From assembly GCA_963731035.1 (NCBI GenBank), contig CAVSUY010000022.1:496001-560000 (forward strand): a DNA stretch of 64,000 bases. Reading direction: 5' to 3'. A program made the translations under genes and the position numbers. The stretch is from JAANXG01 sp963731035. GTDB taxonomy: Bacteria > Pseudomonadota > Gammaproteobacteria > Arenicellales > JAANXG01. Below the pieces are notes generated by a model. That model searched no databases and was not told where the DNA came from. It saw only the letters and a list, made by a program, of their open reading frames with translations. Of this stretch, positions 36,531 through 46,228 are shown one piece after another (position 1 is the stretch's first letter; each line of letters starts with the position of its first letter).

Positions 36531-39176
36531 TCAGACCTCCGCCCGTTGGTCGCGCTCGAAGATCCGGCACAGGGACGCCGCATCGCACAACCGGCAGATG
36601 TTCGTGTTCCTGGGATCGACGCGGGCAACGCCCCGGACATATTCGTCCACCAGTTCTCCGAGCGCCGACCGCCACCAGTCCTGGAGCCGGGACATGCTAT
36701 CGAAACCGAGCTCGCTCACGGATCGCAGCGACAGCGCGTCGAGGCCAGCGTCGGCGACGCCGCGCAGCTCGCACTCCCCCCGTCTGATGCCTGCCAGGGC
36801 CAGGGCCGATACGTCCTCGGAGCGGGTCAAGGCGTATATGGGCAGCTGCGGCTCTTCCATCCTGGCTTCCGTCCAGTCGTCCACCCTGGGGAGCCGGCCG
36901 GTCTTGTAGTCGATGACGAGGTGGCGTCCATCCGCCAACTCATCGATCCGATCCACCCGGAGACGGAAACGTACGCCACGGAGTTCCAGATGGGTCTCGA
37001 GCTCCATCTCCAGCACCCGGAACGGTCCACGCTGTCTTTCAAGGACGAGCCACTCCACGAACAGCGCCTCCAACCGATTCCTTTCGATCTCGAGAAAGCG
37101 TATCTGGAACGGAGAGTGAGCAACCAGCTCCGCCACGGCGCCGGCGACCGCCTCCGAAACGAGGCGCCGCACATCCGCCTCTTCCATGGACAGAAGGGTG
37201 TGTTGGTCCCGCAGCGCCTGCCACAGCCTCCTGGCGGCGTCGTGGACCAAGGTGCCGCGCTGGCCGGCATCCAGACCCGGGCCCGCCTCGTCCAGCTCGC
37301 GGGCCTTCAGCCGGTGGTGAGCCAGGGCCCGAAAGGGGCACTTCGCCTGATCGGCGATCAGGGCGACCCCGCCGTACAGGCTGCCCCCCGCCAGAGGGGG
37401 GGCCTGCTGATCCTCGATCAATTCCAGGCGAGCGGGATGTCGCATGAGCTGGTCGCTGCGGCCTGCCGGGTCTTCCCCACTCTCTGCGTCGGCGGGGAAC
37501 CCGGTGAACATCGGGCTCAGGGAGGCGGGAGCACCCTCCTGCGAGGAGGCGAAGCTGATCCGAACCAGGGCCGCAGCGGCCAGCAGGTCTCGGGTTCGCG
37601 CGGCGGTGTACTCGAGCACCGACTGCGCCGACGCCTCCGGCATACCGCTGGCCTTTTGCAGCGAAACTGGAATGAAGGGGTCGGGGCGGTGTGACGGGGG
37701 CCACACCGAGTCGGACATATCCGCGAGCCACAGCTTGTCGAACCACAGGCCCGCCGCCTCGCCGGCCCCCATGATTTGCAGCGGAGCCTGATCATCGTGA
37801 TACTGCAGTGTTCGCATCGACACCGTCGAGGAGAGCTTTGCCCGGACGTCGTCCAGGGTCCACCGCTGGCGGACAACGCCGAGGCCGGCGAACCGGGCAA
37901 GCTGCTCGCGCCACGCATGCACCGTCTGGAACTCGTGGCTGTCCAACGGCCGTTCGCCGGGCCAGCCGAAAGTGTGGAGCCACTCGCTGAGGATCGCCGC
38001 CCACTCGGCGGGCGCGGCGCTTTCGGGAAATGAGGTCTCGGCCGCCGTCTTGACCAGGACGGCGAATCCGTCCAGGCCATCCACCCTGCGGGCGAGCTTG
38101 TCCAGATGGCGCAGCGTAAACGATTCCTGGCGCTGCTTGCGGAGCAGCAGCTCCAGTTCCACTCGACCGGAAAGCCCGGTCTCACCACCGCCCAGGTAAG
38201 GGGATCGCAATGAGCGTGAGACTATGTCGAACGGGATGCGACGGCGGGTCCAGTGCAGCAAATCGAGAGCCGCCTTGATGATCGGATACTCCGCCAGAGA
38301 CCGCCCCAGCGAGATATGGAATGCACGCGGCGCGTCCACCCGCCAGGCCAGCTCGGGATGCAACACGTCTTCGAGGATGTCTTCGATGCGATCGCGCTGG
38401 CCTTGAAGGTCGGGACACACCACTCCGAGGGAAGTCCTCGGATCGGCACTCAACTCCCGGCGGGCCCAGCGGGCGACGCGCTGCCACTGATCCTCGGCGT
38501 CGGAGCACTCCACCGTCGCCGCCTCGGATCCGGAGACGCCGGGGTTGCGGTAGTGCCTCTGGCGCACACCACGGTCACGCAGAACATCCATCATCCTCGC
38601 GAGGACAGTGGGCACGGAATCGAAACCCATCCACCACACCCGCGCGGCTCGACCGACCGGCCAGTCTTGCGGGCGTTCGAGCAGACAGCGAGACAGCTGA
38701 GCGGACGTGATCCAGCGGTTGTCCTTCAACCTTTGCCCCAGAGCCTCCGCCCATTGCATCAGTGCTTCCGTATCGGCGCTTCGGTGGTCGCGCAGGCCCT
38801 GCCAGTCCAGCTCCCATTGGTGAATCCGCTGCCAGCTCTGCCGGGCCGCTCGCGCGGTGCTGGACAACTGCAGGAGATAGGGAGCCTGGGCACCGGCGGT
38901 GTGGTGCTGGATCACCTGCTCCCACAGCAGCAACTCCTGATCCTCGCTCAACAGCTGCAGGGCGCTGGATTCGTGCGCTGCAAGGAGCGACCAAGTCTCG
39001 TGCAGCCAGTCATCGTAGACACGAATCCAGGGCGTGGCCCATGCCGCGACCCCGAGGTGCATCTTCCAGTCCGCGTAGCGCTGCTCCACTTGCCGTGCCA
39101 AACGGCGCGTCGACGTGATCGCCAGCGCCCCGTCTTCGAGGTCCCGGAAAAGCTCAGTAACGGCCGCGGTGATCAA
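36531..39176 (-). CDS. AddB-like nuclease/inactivated helicase (TIGR03623-type probable DNA repair protein)
   Basis: 881 residues from a TTG at 39176; no ATG lies in frame near the start. The N-terminal half is helicase-like but lacks a canonical Walker A (ITSTRRLARQV instead). The C-terminal nuclease has RVDRIDELADGRHLVIDYKTG. Cysteines KCPFRALAHHR and ICRLCDAASLC frame the nuclease and match the 4Fe-4S clamp of AddB. It is five bases from the AddA-like start, so the two form one unit that replaces RecBCD in end processing. Confidence 0.88.
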   Translation of the reverse strand: MITAAVTELFRDLEDGALAITSTRRLARQVEQRYADWKMHLGVAAWATPWIRVYDDWLHETWSLLAAHESSALQLLSEDQELLLWEQVIQHHTAGAQAPYLLQLSSTARAARQSWQRIHQWELDWQGLRDHRSADTEALMQWAEALGQRLKDNRWITSAQLSRCLLERPQDWPVGRAARVWWMGFDSVPTVLARMMDVLRDRGVRQRHYRNPGVSGSEAATVECSDAEDQWQRVARWARRELSADPRTSLGVVCPDLQGQRDRIEDILEDVLHPELAWRVDAPRAFHISLGRSLAEYPIIKAALDLLHWTRRRIPFDIVSRSLRSPYLGGGETGLSGRVELELLLRKQRQESFTLRHLDKLARRVDGLDGFAVLVKTAAETSFPESAAPAEWAAILSEWLHTFGWPGERPLDSHEFQTVHAWREQLARFAGLGVVRQRWTLDDVRAKLSSTVSMRTLQYHDDQAPLQIMGAGEAAGLWFDKLWLADMSDSVWPPSHRPDPFIPVSLQKASGMPEASAQSVLEYTAARTRDLLAAAALVRISFASSQEGAPASLSPMFTGFPADAESGEDPAGRSDQLMRHPARLELIEDQQAPPLAGGSLYGGVALIADQAKCPFRALAHHRLKARELDEAGPGLDAGQRGTLVHDAARRLWQALRDQHTLLSMEEADVRRLVSEAVAGAVAELVAHSPFQIRFLEIERNRLEALFVEWLVLERQRGPFRVLEMELETHLELRGVRFRLRVDRIDELADGRHLVIDYKTGRLPRVDDWTEARMEEPQLPIYALTRSEDVSALALAGIRRGECELRGVADAGLDALSLRSVSELGFDSMSRLQDWWRSALGELVDEYVRGVARVDPRNTNICRLCDAASLCRIFERDQRAEV

Positions 39177-39337
39177 GCCTGGTCAGCAATTCGGAGGGGT
39201 TTTCACATCGATCATGCCAGGGCATTGTCGCATCTCCCACTTTCGCAGTAGTGAACGATTACTCGGACAGGCTCCTAGCCGCGATTGCGCCCGAAGCCTC
39301 CGTCGCGGTCCCGCCCTGACACAGCCCCGAACACCGT

Positions 39338-39856
39338 TCAGTTGGGCATGGGGTCGATCGAAGAACGCGGATTCCCGCCGCCGTCCCCCGCGCTGTGCTG
39401 CTGGTTTTCCGACATGGCGATCCGAAGCCTCTTCTTCAGGTCCTCGGGGTTATAGCGGCTTTTCTCCGTCAGCGTCACGTTGGGCAGCCCGATATCCCGC
39501 AGCACGGTATCGATGATGTCATGGGGGGAAAGACCCCGGCGTGCGTACTCGGTCTTGGGAAGCACCCTGATGGCCACCAGCGGCTCCATGTCGTGCCGCC
39601 GGCAGATCAGGAAGTCGACGGTTTTCCGGTGCACCTTGATCCAGTGCAGTTGATGAACGCGGTTGCCACTCTCCACCTGCGGCTCCACCAGCTCCGAAAG
39701 CTTCACTTTGACGAACACGTGATAGGCCTCGCCCACCACCTGTCTCAGGCTTTCGAACAGGGTGCGGTCCACTTCGCGCATGAAGCGTCCGCGGCGCTTG
39801 TAAAGAGGCAAGTCGGTCGAATCGTGATGAGGGGGCTTGCTGAACCAGGACTTCAT
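39338..39856 (-). CDS. DUF2726 domain protein
   Basis: 172 residues from ATG at 39856 (MKSWFSKPP). The domain reads REVDRTLFESLRQVVGEAYH, FVKVKLSELVEP, HRKTVDFLICRRHDMEPLVA, and LSPHDIIDTVLRDIGLP. DUF2726 resembles a restriction-endonuclease-like fold, with the conserved KTVDFLIC and the E of MEPLVAI consistent with that core. The function is unknown. The C-terminal tail is low-complexity (Gly/Ser/Pro). Confidence 0.75.
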   Translation of the reverse strand: MKSWFSKPPHHDSTDLPLYKRRGRFMREVDRTLFESLRQVVGEAYHVFVKVKLSELVEPQVESGNRVHQLHWIKVHRKTVDFLICRRHDMEPLVAIRVLPKTEYARRGLSPHDIIDTVLRDIGLPNVTLTEKSRYNPEDLKKRLRIAMSENQQHSAGDGGGNPRSSIDPMPN

Positions 39857-40064
39857 TGGGAAATCGAAACCTCTTCGGTCTTGTCTCGCGGGACGGCTGC
39901 TGCGCCCGATACATGAACAGCTGCGTGGATTATCCACTCCCTACCCGGACATACCCCACCGGCACATTCGCCTTTTTCGTACAACATACCAGAAAACACA
40001 AGCGCCTTCGGTGCGGCAGCGCAAGCGAGCCGTCCGACGGCCCCACCTGTCCTGCGCCGGGCTC
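39857..40064. other. Intergenic segment before the MITE copy
   Basis: About 208 bp of non-coding DNA (364 bp with the adjoining element) upstream of the DUF2726 gene. No motif recognised. Confidence 0.35.
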
Positions 40065-40224
40065 CTAACAGGATGTTGAAAAACGCCTTCCTGGCCTTTT
40101 TCAACGCGCCGGGCGCGGCGCTTGTCCGCACTCGGCTACGCCGAATCAAGCACTTACAGTGCTTGATTCGCAGCGAGACGTCCCTGTCTCGCACTAGCCG
40201 TGCTGTTTTTCAACAGCCTGCTAG
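40065..40224. mobile_element. 160-bp MITE-like element, copy 2
   Basis: Same length and layout as the copy at 1827-1986. It has left end CAGGATGTTGAAAAAC, internal palindrome AATCAAGCAC/GTGCTTGATT, and right end GTTTTTCAACAGCCTG. It is bounded by CTAA on the left and CTAG on the right. The few differences from copy 1 are single bases, so both insertions are recent or conserved. The right CTAG contains the stop codon of the convergent-side gene at 40221. Confidence 0.75.
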
Positions 40225-41186
40225 ATCAGGTTGCGCAGCATCAACTCCGGCGGATGCGGGTTGAGGTACACCTGCTGGAGCATGTACTCGTCGGGATGGC
40301 GCCTGAAGTGGTGATTGAGCAGCGTAATCGGCACGACCAGCGGCACCTGTCCAATCCGGTAGCTCTCGATCACCTGGTTGAGCTCCTGCTTGTCCTCGGC
40401 CTCGATCCGGTCCTTGAGAAACCCCTGCACGTGCTTGAGCACATTGGTGTGGTTGCTGCGGCTTGCCCGCGTACGCAGGGCTGTCATCAGCTCGCCGATG
40501 TAGCGCTGGCCGAAACATTTCGGGTCTTCCCTGCCGCAACCGGCCACCTGCCGTCCCAGTGCGCGGTACGCACTCTGGCCATGGGCCATGAGCAGCAGCT
40601 TGTGCCGGGCATGAAAATCGACGATACGTGCGGCGCTCAGTCCTTCCACCGCCACGGTCTGCCAGCGCTTGTAGGTGAATACCCGCTCAATGAAGTTCTC
40701 CCGGAGCACGGGATCGTTCAAGCGGCCCTCCTCTTCGATCGGTAAGTCGGGCCGGCGTTCCATCAGGACACGGGCGAACTCACCGACGCCATCTCGACCG
40801 GGCACCCCGTCGTCACCGTCGTACACTTTGACCCGTTCCATTCCGCAGCTCGGCGACTTGCTCTTTAGGATGTAGCCACTGAGGTCGCCCCGGCTTTCAG
40901 CAACTCGGCGACCCAGCGCGCGCAGGGGTTCGGTAACGTCAAGGTCGGGGTCGCGGGCCCCGACCACGCGGACCTCGGCGCCGCGCCGCTGCAGCCGGAT
41001 GGGATCGCGGGGAACACCCAGTCCTATCTCCAGCTCGGGGCATACGGGAACGAGCTCGAAGTAGCGGCTCAGCACCCCGGCGACGAACGGGTCGCGCTTG
41101 TGGCCGCCGTCGAATCGCACCTCGCGCCCAAGCAGGCAGCTGCTGACCCCGATCCTGATTCCCGACGCGGGCGAAACCTCGTTCAC
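40221..41186 (-). CDS. DUF523-DUF1722 two-domain protein (YbgA-like)
   Basis: 321 residues from a GTG at 41186 that overlaps the hemH stop as GTGA. The N-terminal DUF523 has IRIGVSSCLLGREVRFDGGH, VCPELEIGLGVPR and LKSKSPSCGM, with conserved Cys residues that could bind a cluster. The C-terminal DUF1722 (YbgA) has HARHKLLLMAHGQSAYRALG and the tail QVYLNPHPPELMLRN. YbgA proteins are often next to photolyase genes, as here across hemH, but the function is not known. The stop codon lies inside the terminal CTAG of the MITE. Confidence 0.88.
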   Translation of the reverse strand: MNEVSPASGIRIGVSSCLLGREVRFDGGHKRDPFVAGVLSRYFELVPVCPELEIGLGVPRDPIRLQRRGAEVRVVGARDPDLDVTEPLRALGRRVAESRGDLSGYILKSKSPSCGMERVKVYDGDDGVPGRDGVGEFARVLMERRPDLPIEEEGRLNDPVLRENFIERVFTYKRWQTVAVEGLSAARIVDFHARHKLLLMAHGQSAYRALGRQVAGCGREDPKCFGQRYIGELMTALRTRASRSNHTNVLKHVQGFLKDRIEAEDKQELNQVIESYRIGQVPLVVPITLLNHHFRRHPDEYMLQQVYLNPHPPELMLRNLI

Positions 41187-42284
41187 TGCTCGGCTCCCAT
41201 TGCCGTTGCCCGCTCGCGACGTCGATCCAGTGCACCGGGATCGACGGGGCGCTCGAACTCGTTCCAGCCGAGCGTGTGCTGCTCGACCAGCTTCAGCATC
41301 AGCTCCCGGTGTGCCGGCTCGTCGTTCAAACAGGGAATGTATTGCAAAGACTCGCCACCGGATTCCTGAAACAGCTCGCGGTTTCGAATCTCGATTTCTT
41401 CGAGCGTCTCCAGACAATCCATCGAAAAACCCGGGCAAACCACATCGACGCTGCGGACACTCTGGGACGGCAGCGACTTGAGTGTTTCGTCGCAGTACGG
41501 GCCGAGCCACGGCTCACGACCGAAACGCGACTGGAACACGACCATCCACCGGTCCTGGCTCAGCTCCAGCCTTTCGGCGAGCAGACGCGCCGTGGCTTGG
41601 CACTGGCAATGATATGGATCCCCCTGCAGCAGGAAACGCCTGGGCACTCCGTGAAACGACATCAACAGGAGCTGCCCGCGGGGTTTGTCCTGCCATGCTC
41701 GTCGGATACGCTCCGCCACGGCGTCGATATACAGGTCATGGTCGTGATAGCCACCCACGAAGCGCAGCTCCGGCACCCAGCGCCACCGGCTCAGTTCTCG
41801 ACTGACCGCGTCGAAAGTGGAACCCGTGGTGGATGCGGAATACTGCGGGTACATCGGCAGCACCAGCAGGCGATGGACCTGTGCCTCGTGCATCTCCCGC
41901 AGGGCCGATGCTATCGAGGGTTGACCGTAGCGCATCGCGATTTTCAGCAGCGGCCGCTGCGGAAAACGGGTATCGAGCTGCTCCGTCAGCGACTGTGCCA
42001 GCGCCCGGGTGTTTGCCAGCAACGGCGAGCCCTGCTCGGTCCAGATGCTGCGATAGGCACGGGCGCTGCGCGCCGGGCGGATGTTCAGGATCACCAGGTT
42101 CAGTATCAGCCACCACGCGACGCGCGGGAACTCCACCACCCGCGGATCGGACAGGAATTCCCTGAGGTAGCGGCGCAGCGCCCCGGGGGTGGGGGACTGG
42201 GGCGTGCCCAGGTTGGTAAGCAGCACCCCGGCGCGCAGGGGCTGGTCGTGGCGGAAGCGGGATTGACCGAGGTAGTCGCTCATC
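41183..42284 (-). CDS. hemH: Ferrochelatase
   Basis: About 366 residues from ATG at 42284 (MSDYLGQ); ATG 42293 is the alternative. Blocks GVLLTNLGTPQSPTPGALRR, MRYGQPSI, LPMYPQYSASTTGS, LLMSFHGVPRRF with the catalytic His, and CPGFSMDCLETLEEI are those of bacterial HemH. It inserts Fe(II) into protoporphyrin IX as the last step of heme b synthesis, at the membrane face. It is divergent from photolyase by about 54 bp. Confidence 0.95.
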
Positions 42285-42338
42285 GAGATCATATACTCTA
42301 CGCATTCATTTTCCCCACGCAAAACTCAAAGGCACAGC

Positions 42339-43892
42339 TTGTCCGGCACCATCATCGTCTGGTTTCGCAGGGACCTGAGGCTGAATGATAACCTCGCGCT
42401 GTCTTGCGCGCGCAAAGACGGCATCCGACTGATTCCGGTGTACGTTCACTCCCCCGGGGAGGAAGACCCCTGGCGGCCGGGCGCCGCCAGCCGGTGGTGG
42501 CTGCACCACAGCCTGCAGTCGCTGGACGGCGGCCTCCAGGCTCTCGGGCTCCAACTGCTCATCCTGCGCGGGGACACGCTTTCCATGCTGATGCTGCTGA
42601 GCCAGCGCAACGGAGCCGAGGCCGTGTATTGGAACCGCTTGTACGACCCGGCCACCGTTCGCCGCGACGCCCGGATCAAGACCGGCCTGGAATCGGTCGG
42701 CGTCCGGACCCGCAGTTTTCCAGGTTACCTGCTGCGCGAGCCCTGGGAGGTGATGACCGCCGCCGAGACGCCCTACAAGGTGTTCACGCCGTACAGCCGG
42801 GCCAGCTTCCGTTTGGAAGCGCCCCCGAAGCCGGTGCGGCCGCCCCGTCCGACCGACTCATCGACAAATGAGATCGAAGGCGACGACCTGGACTCTCTGC
42901 GCCTGCTGCCGAAGGTACGCTGGGACGCGGGCCTGTACGACTACTGGCAGCCCGGGGAAGCCGGGGCATGGCGACACGCAGAGGCCTTCATCGGTTCCCA
43001 CCTTGCCGATTACGGCGACGCCCGCGACCGGCCGGACAAGGAAGGAGTATCAAGACTCTCCCCCCACCTGCATTTCGGTGAGGTCTCTCCCCGGGCACTG
43101 TGGCATGCGGTCGTAGAGGCGCTGGCACGAAAAAACAGGGAAGACGCGGTCTATGCCTATCTCCGCCAACTGCTGTGGCGGGACTTCGCCCACCAGCTTC
43201 TGTTCCATTTCCCGGAGATCACGGAACGCAATTTCAAACCGAATCTCGACGCCTTTCCCTGGCAGGACGACTCTCCGCTCTCCGAGGCATGGACGCGAGG
43301 CGAGACCGGAGTACCGCTGGTGGACGCGGGCATGCGGGAGCTGTGGCACACGGGCTTCATGCACAACCGGGTACGCATGAACGTGGCGTCCTTCCTGACC
43401 AGGAACGCGCGCGTTCACTGGCGGGTCGGCGCCCGCTGGTTCTGGGATACCCTGGTGGATGCCAACCTCGCCAACAACACCATGGGCTGGCAGTGGATCG
43501 CCGGCAGCGGTCCCGACGCGGCGCCGTACTTCCGAATGTTCAATCCCGTGTCCCAGGGCCGGAGATTCGATCCGCACGGCGACTACATCCGCCGCTGGAT
43601 CCCCGCTCTCTCCGCGCTCCCGAACCGATACATTCACAGCCCCTGGACGGCACCGGACGACGTTCTACGCGAGGCGGGGGTCCGACTCGGCGGCAACTAC
43701 CCCGAGCCTGTCCTCGATCTCAAATCCTCCCGCGAGCAGGCGCTCGAGGCGTACCAAAAATGCGTCGCAGCAACCGCCGGTGAGCGGCGGTATCAGCACC
43801 GCGCTTCGCTTGCGGAAGTGCAGCGGCGGCATCTCAACCGGAAGAGCGGCGGGACCTTTCGCTTGCAGGCGGCGCGGCCACGCGTATCCTGA
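42339..43892 (+). CDS. phrB: Class I deoxyribodipyrimidine photolyase
   Basis: 517 residues from a TTG at 42339 with AAAGG six bases upstream; no ATG precedes the conserved VWFRRDLRLNDN. The N-terminal antenna domain is followed by the FAD domain. FAD motifs are TRGETGVPLVDAGMRELW, MHNRVRMNVASFLTR, ANNTMGWQWIAGSG and SQGRRFDPHGDYIRRWIP. It repairs UV cyclobutane dimers with blue light. The tail after residue 490 is basic and poorly conserved. The gene is divergent from hemH. Confidence 0.95.
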   Translation: MSGTIIVWFRRDLRLNDNLALSCARKDGIRLIPVYVHSPGEEDPWRPGAASRWWLHHSLQSLDGGLQALGLQLLILRGDTLSMLMLLSQRNGAEAVYWNRLYDPATVRRDARIKTGLESVGVRTRSFPGYLLREPWEVMTAAETPYKVFTPYSRASFRLEAPPKPVRPPRPTDSSTNEIEGDDLDSLRLLPKVRWDAGLYDYWQPGEAGAWRHAEAFIGSHLADYGDARDRPDKEGVSRLSPHLHFGEVSPRALWHAVVEALARKNREDAVYAYLRQLLWRDFAHQLLFHFPEITERNFKPNLDAFPWQDDSPLSEAWTRGETGVPLVDAGMRELWHTGFMHNRVRMNVASFLTRNARVHWRVGARWFWDTLVDANLANNTMGWQWIAGSGPDAAPYFRMFNPVSQGRRFDPHGDYIRRWIPALSALPNRYIHSPWTAPDDVLREAGVRLGGNYPEPVLDLKSSREQALEAYQKCVAATAGERRYQHRASLAEVQRRHLNRKSGGTFRLQAARPRVS

Positions 43893-43936
43893 CGTGCATG
43901 GAGGAGTGGAGACGCTGGTATTGGCGGGCGTGCCGT

Positions 43937-44046
43937 GCATGAACCGGGGCGGGGTTTGCGCGGGACGCCGCAAGTACCTCCCTGTAGGCTCGCCTCCGGC
44001 ATCCGAAGCCTCCAGACGCCCGCTGAAACCCCGCCCCGGTTCATGC
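43937..44046. repeat. Paired palindromic unit, locus 2, type A
   Basis: 110 bp. The arms 43937-43964 and 44019-44046 match at 26 of 28 positions; the outer sequence is GCATGAACCGGGGCGGGG. The core (43965-44018, 54 nt) is in reverse orientation and has one extra base relative to locus 1. Confidence 0.85.
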
Positions 44047-44128
44047 CTATACGCCCATCCCTTCGTTTGGTGGGGCGAGGGGGTGTACCTGACACATCCG
44101 TGGTGTTTCTCGAAGGGGGCACCGTTAG

Positions 44129-44238
44129 GCATGGGTTGGGGGAGGCTTTCGCCGACCGTCTGGAGGCATCGGATGCCGGAGGCGAGCGTACAAGGATGTA
44201 TTTACAGCGTGTCGGCGAAGGCCTCCCCCAACCCATGC
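44129..44238. repeat. Paired palindromic unit, locus 2, type B
   Basis: 110 bp. The arms 44129-44156 and 44211-44238 match at 27 of 28 positions; the outer sequence is GCATGGGTTGGGGGAGG. The core (44157-44210, 54 nt) is in forward orientation. The A-B spacer is 82 bp and shares CGCCCATCCCTTCG with loci 1 and 3. Confidence 0.85.
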
Positions 44239-44314
44239 TTCGCCGTGGTCCCATCAACTACCGACCACGCAGAAACACAGCACCAAATCCAAACGCCGTT
44301 TACCCTCACCCTGA

Positions 44315-44335
44315 CCCTCTCCCTGAGGGAGAGGG
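44315..44335. repeat. REP-like hairpin
   Basis: CCCTCTCCC-TGA-GGGAGAGGG, followed by GACCCTTCGTT. Same family as the hairpins at 29138-29230. Confidence 0.65.
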
Positions 44336-44459
44336 GACCCTTCGTTTAAAACCGTTTGTGCGCACCAAAACCTCCCGGCTTCGCCCTGCCTCGTCCGTCC
44401 GTGGAGTCGTCCCGTAAGCGGGAGACGGTCGACCTTCGTGTGGGCGTAGCTGGATGCGA

Positions 44460-45554
44460 TCAGGCGTCGCCGGAGACTTTCATGGTCGGGTGGATGTGCT
44501 CGCGGGCAAACTCCACCATGCGTTTCAGGGATTTTTCCGCCTCGGCCCGGATCGGCTCGTCGATCAGGATCTCGTTCTCGCCCGTATCCAGTACGTGCTC
44601 CAGGCGCTGCAAGTCGTTGAGCTTCATCCACGGGCAGTGGGCGCAGCTCTTGCAGGTGGCTCCCTCGCCGGCGGTGGGGGCGGCGATGAACGTCTTGCCG
44701 GGGGCCTTCTCCTTCATCTTGTGGAAAATCCCATCCTCGGTGGCGACGATGAAGGTAGAGTTGTCCATTTCCACGGCCGCCTTGATGATCTGGCTGGTGG
44801 ACCCCACCCGGTCGGCCAGGGCAATAACATCCGGTGGGGATTCCGGATGCACCAGGACGGCGGCCTCCGGATGAGCCTTCTTCATCTCCGCCAGCTCCTT
44901 GGCCTTGAACTCCTCGTGCACCACGCAGGCCGCCTGCCACAGCAGCATGTCCGCGCCGGTCTGTCTTTGAACATACGCGCCCAGGTAACGGTCCGGAGCC
45001 CACAGAATCGTCTCTCCGCGCTCCTTCAGGTACGCGACGACCGTCAGGGCGATAGACGAGGTCACAACCCAGTCCGCCCGGGCCTTCACCGCAGCACTCG
45101 TGTTGGCGTACACCACCACCGTTCGATCCGGATTGGCGTCGCAAAAGCGCGTGAATTCCTCGGCGGGACAGCCCAGGTCAAGCGAACACTCCGCGTCGGC
45201 ATCCACCACAAGCACCCGCTTCTCCGGGCTCAGGATCTTCGCGCTCTCGCCCATGAACCTGACTCCCGCCACGATGACCGTCTGCGCCGGGTGCTCGTAG
45301 CCGAAACGAGCCATCTCCAGGGAATCCGCGACGATGCCTCCCGACTCGTCGGCCAGATCCTGAATGTCGTCATCGACATAGTAATGCGCGACCAGTACCG
45401 CATCCTGCTCACGCAGCTTTTGTTTGATACGCTCGAATGCCGCCGCCTTCTGGTCGCTGGACAAATCCAGATGCTTCAGACCACGGGCTCGCAGCGCCGC
45501 CATATCTATCTGGGCCTGCAGCGCCTCGGGTATCGAGTTCAGTTGTGCGGTCAT
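44460..45554 (-). CDS. nadA: Quinolinate synthase A
   Basis: 364 residues from the ATG at 45554 with GGAG six bases upstream. Cluster-binding cysteines are in SLDLGCPAEEF and CKSCAHCPWMKLNDL. Substrate blocks are AHYYVDDDIQDLAD and ANTSAAVKARADWVVTS. It condenses iminoaspartate with dihydroxyacetone phosphate to quinolinate for de novo NAD synthesis. It lies nine bases after nrtR, and both are controlled from the operator at 46229. nadB and nadC are not in the window. Confidence 0.95.
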   Translation of the reverse strand: MTAQLNSIPEALQAQIDMAALRARGLKHLDLSSDQKAAAFERIKQKLREQDAVLVAHYYVDDDIQDLADESGGIVADSLEMARFGYEHPAQTVIVAGVRFMGESAKILSPEKRVLVVDADAECSLDLGCPAEEFTRFCDANPDRTVVVYANTSAAVKARADWVVTSSIALTVVAYLKERGETILWAPDRYLGAYVQRQTGADMLLWQAACVVHEEFKAKELAEMKKAHPEAAVLVHPESPPDVIALADRVGSTSQIIKAAVEMDNSTFIVATEDGIFHKMKEKAPGKTFIAAPTAGEGATCKSCAHCPWMKLNDLQRLEHVLDTGENEILIDEPIRAEAEKSLKRMVEFAREHIHPTMKVSGDA

Positions 45555-45563
45555 GTCCAACTC

Positions 45564-46196
45564 CTACTTCAGATAGTGAATGGCCTCTCGGGCCGTGTAT
45601 CGATACAAGCGGGCCGGGCGATGCGAACCGTTTCTCCTCGTGCGTTCCGTCGCCTTCACGTGCTCCATGGCCAGAACCCGTTTGCGAAAATTCCTCTTGT
45701 CTACGGGCCTGCCACAGATCGTCTCGTAGACATGCTGCAGCTCGCTCAAGGTGAAATCCTCCGGCATCAGCTGAAACGCGATGGTGGAATACTCCAGCTT
45801 GGCTTCCAGTCGTCCGCGAGCCGCCATCACGATTCGATCATGGTCCAGGTACAGCCCGGGCAGTTTGTCGACGGCGTGCCAGCCGCCGCGCCACCCCTGC
45901 CCGATATCGGCCAGCCGGTCGCCCGATACCAGCGCATAATAAGCGACGGAGATTACCCGCGCAGCGGGGTGCCGGTTCGGCTGCCCGAAAGTGTAGAGCT
46001 GCTCGAGGTAGACGTCCGCCAGCCCGGTTTGCTCGCGCAGCGTGCGCTGGGCACAGTCGTCCAAAGGCTCACCGGCACGGACATACCCGCCGGGCAGCGC
46101 CCATGGCGAGGACGGACCGTCTGGTCGATCTAGACGCCGCAACAGCACCTGCAGCGCATCGTCCAGGATCGTGAATATCACGACATCCGTGGAGAC
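45564..46196 (-). CDS. nrtR: NrtR-type Nudix transcriptional repressor of NAD synthesis
   Basis: About 210 residues from GTG 46196. GTG 46247 is in frame but would start on the operator and near the predicted transcription start. The Nudix-like domain begins VSTDVVIFTILDDALQVLL. Its box reads GYVRAGEPLDDCAQRTLREQTGL, shown here broken as GYVRAGEPLDD then CAQRTLREQTGL. The catalytic Glu of REx is replaced by Thr, so hydrolysis is doubtful. The C-terminal winged helix (DFTLSELQHVYETICGRPVD, KRNFRKRV) is that of NrtR. It senses ADP-ribose or NAD and represses nadA. Confidence 0.88.
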   Translation of the reverse strand, partial: VSTDVVIFTILDDALQVLLRRLDRPDGPSSPWALPGGYVRAGEPLDDCAQRTLREQTGLADVYLEQLYTFGQPNRHPAARVISVAYYALVSGDRLADIGQGWRGGWHAVDKLPGLYLDHDRIVMAARGRLEAKLEYSTIAFQLMPEDFTLSELQHVYETICGRPVDKRNFRKRVLAMEHVKATERTRRNGSHRPARLYRYTAREAIHYLK

Positions 46197-46228
46197 GCGA
46201 AAACTGCCGGTTTCGCAGTCTTCCGGGA

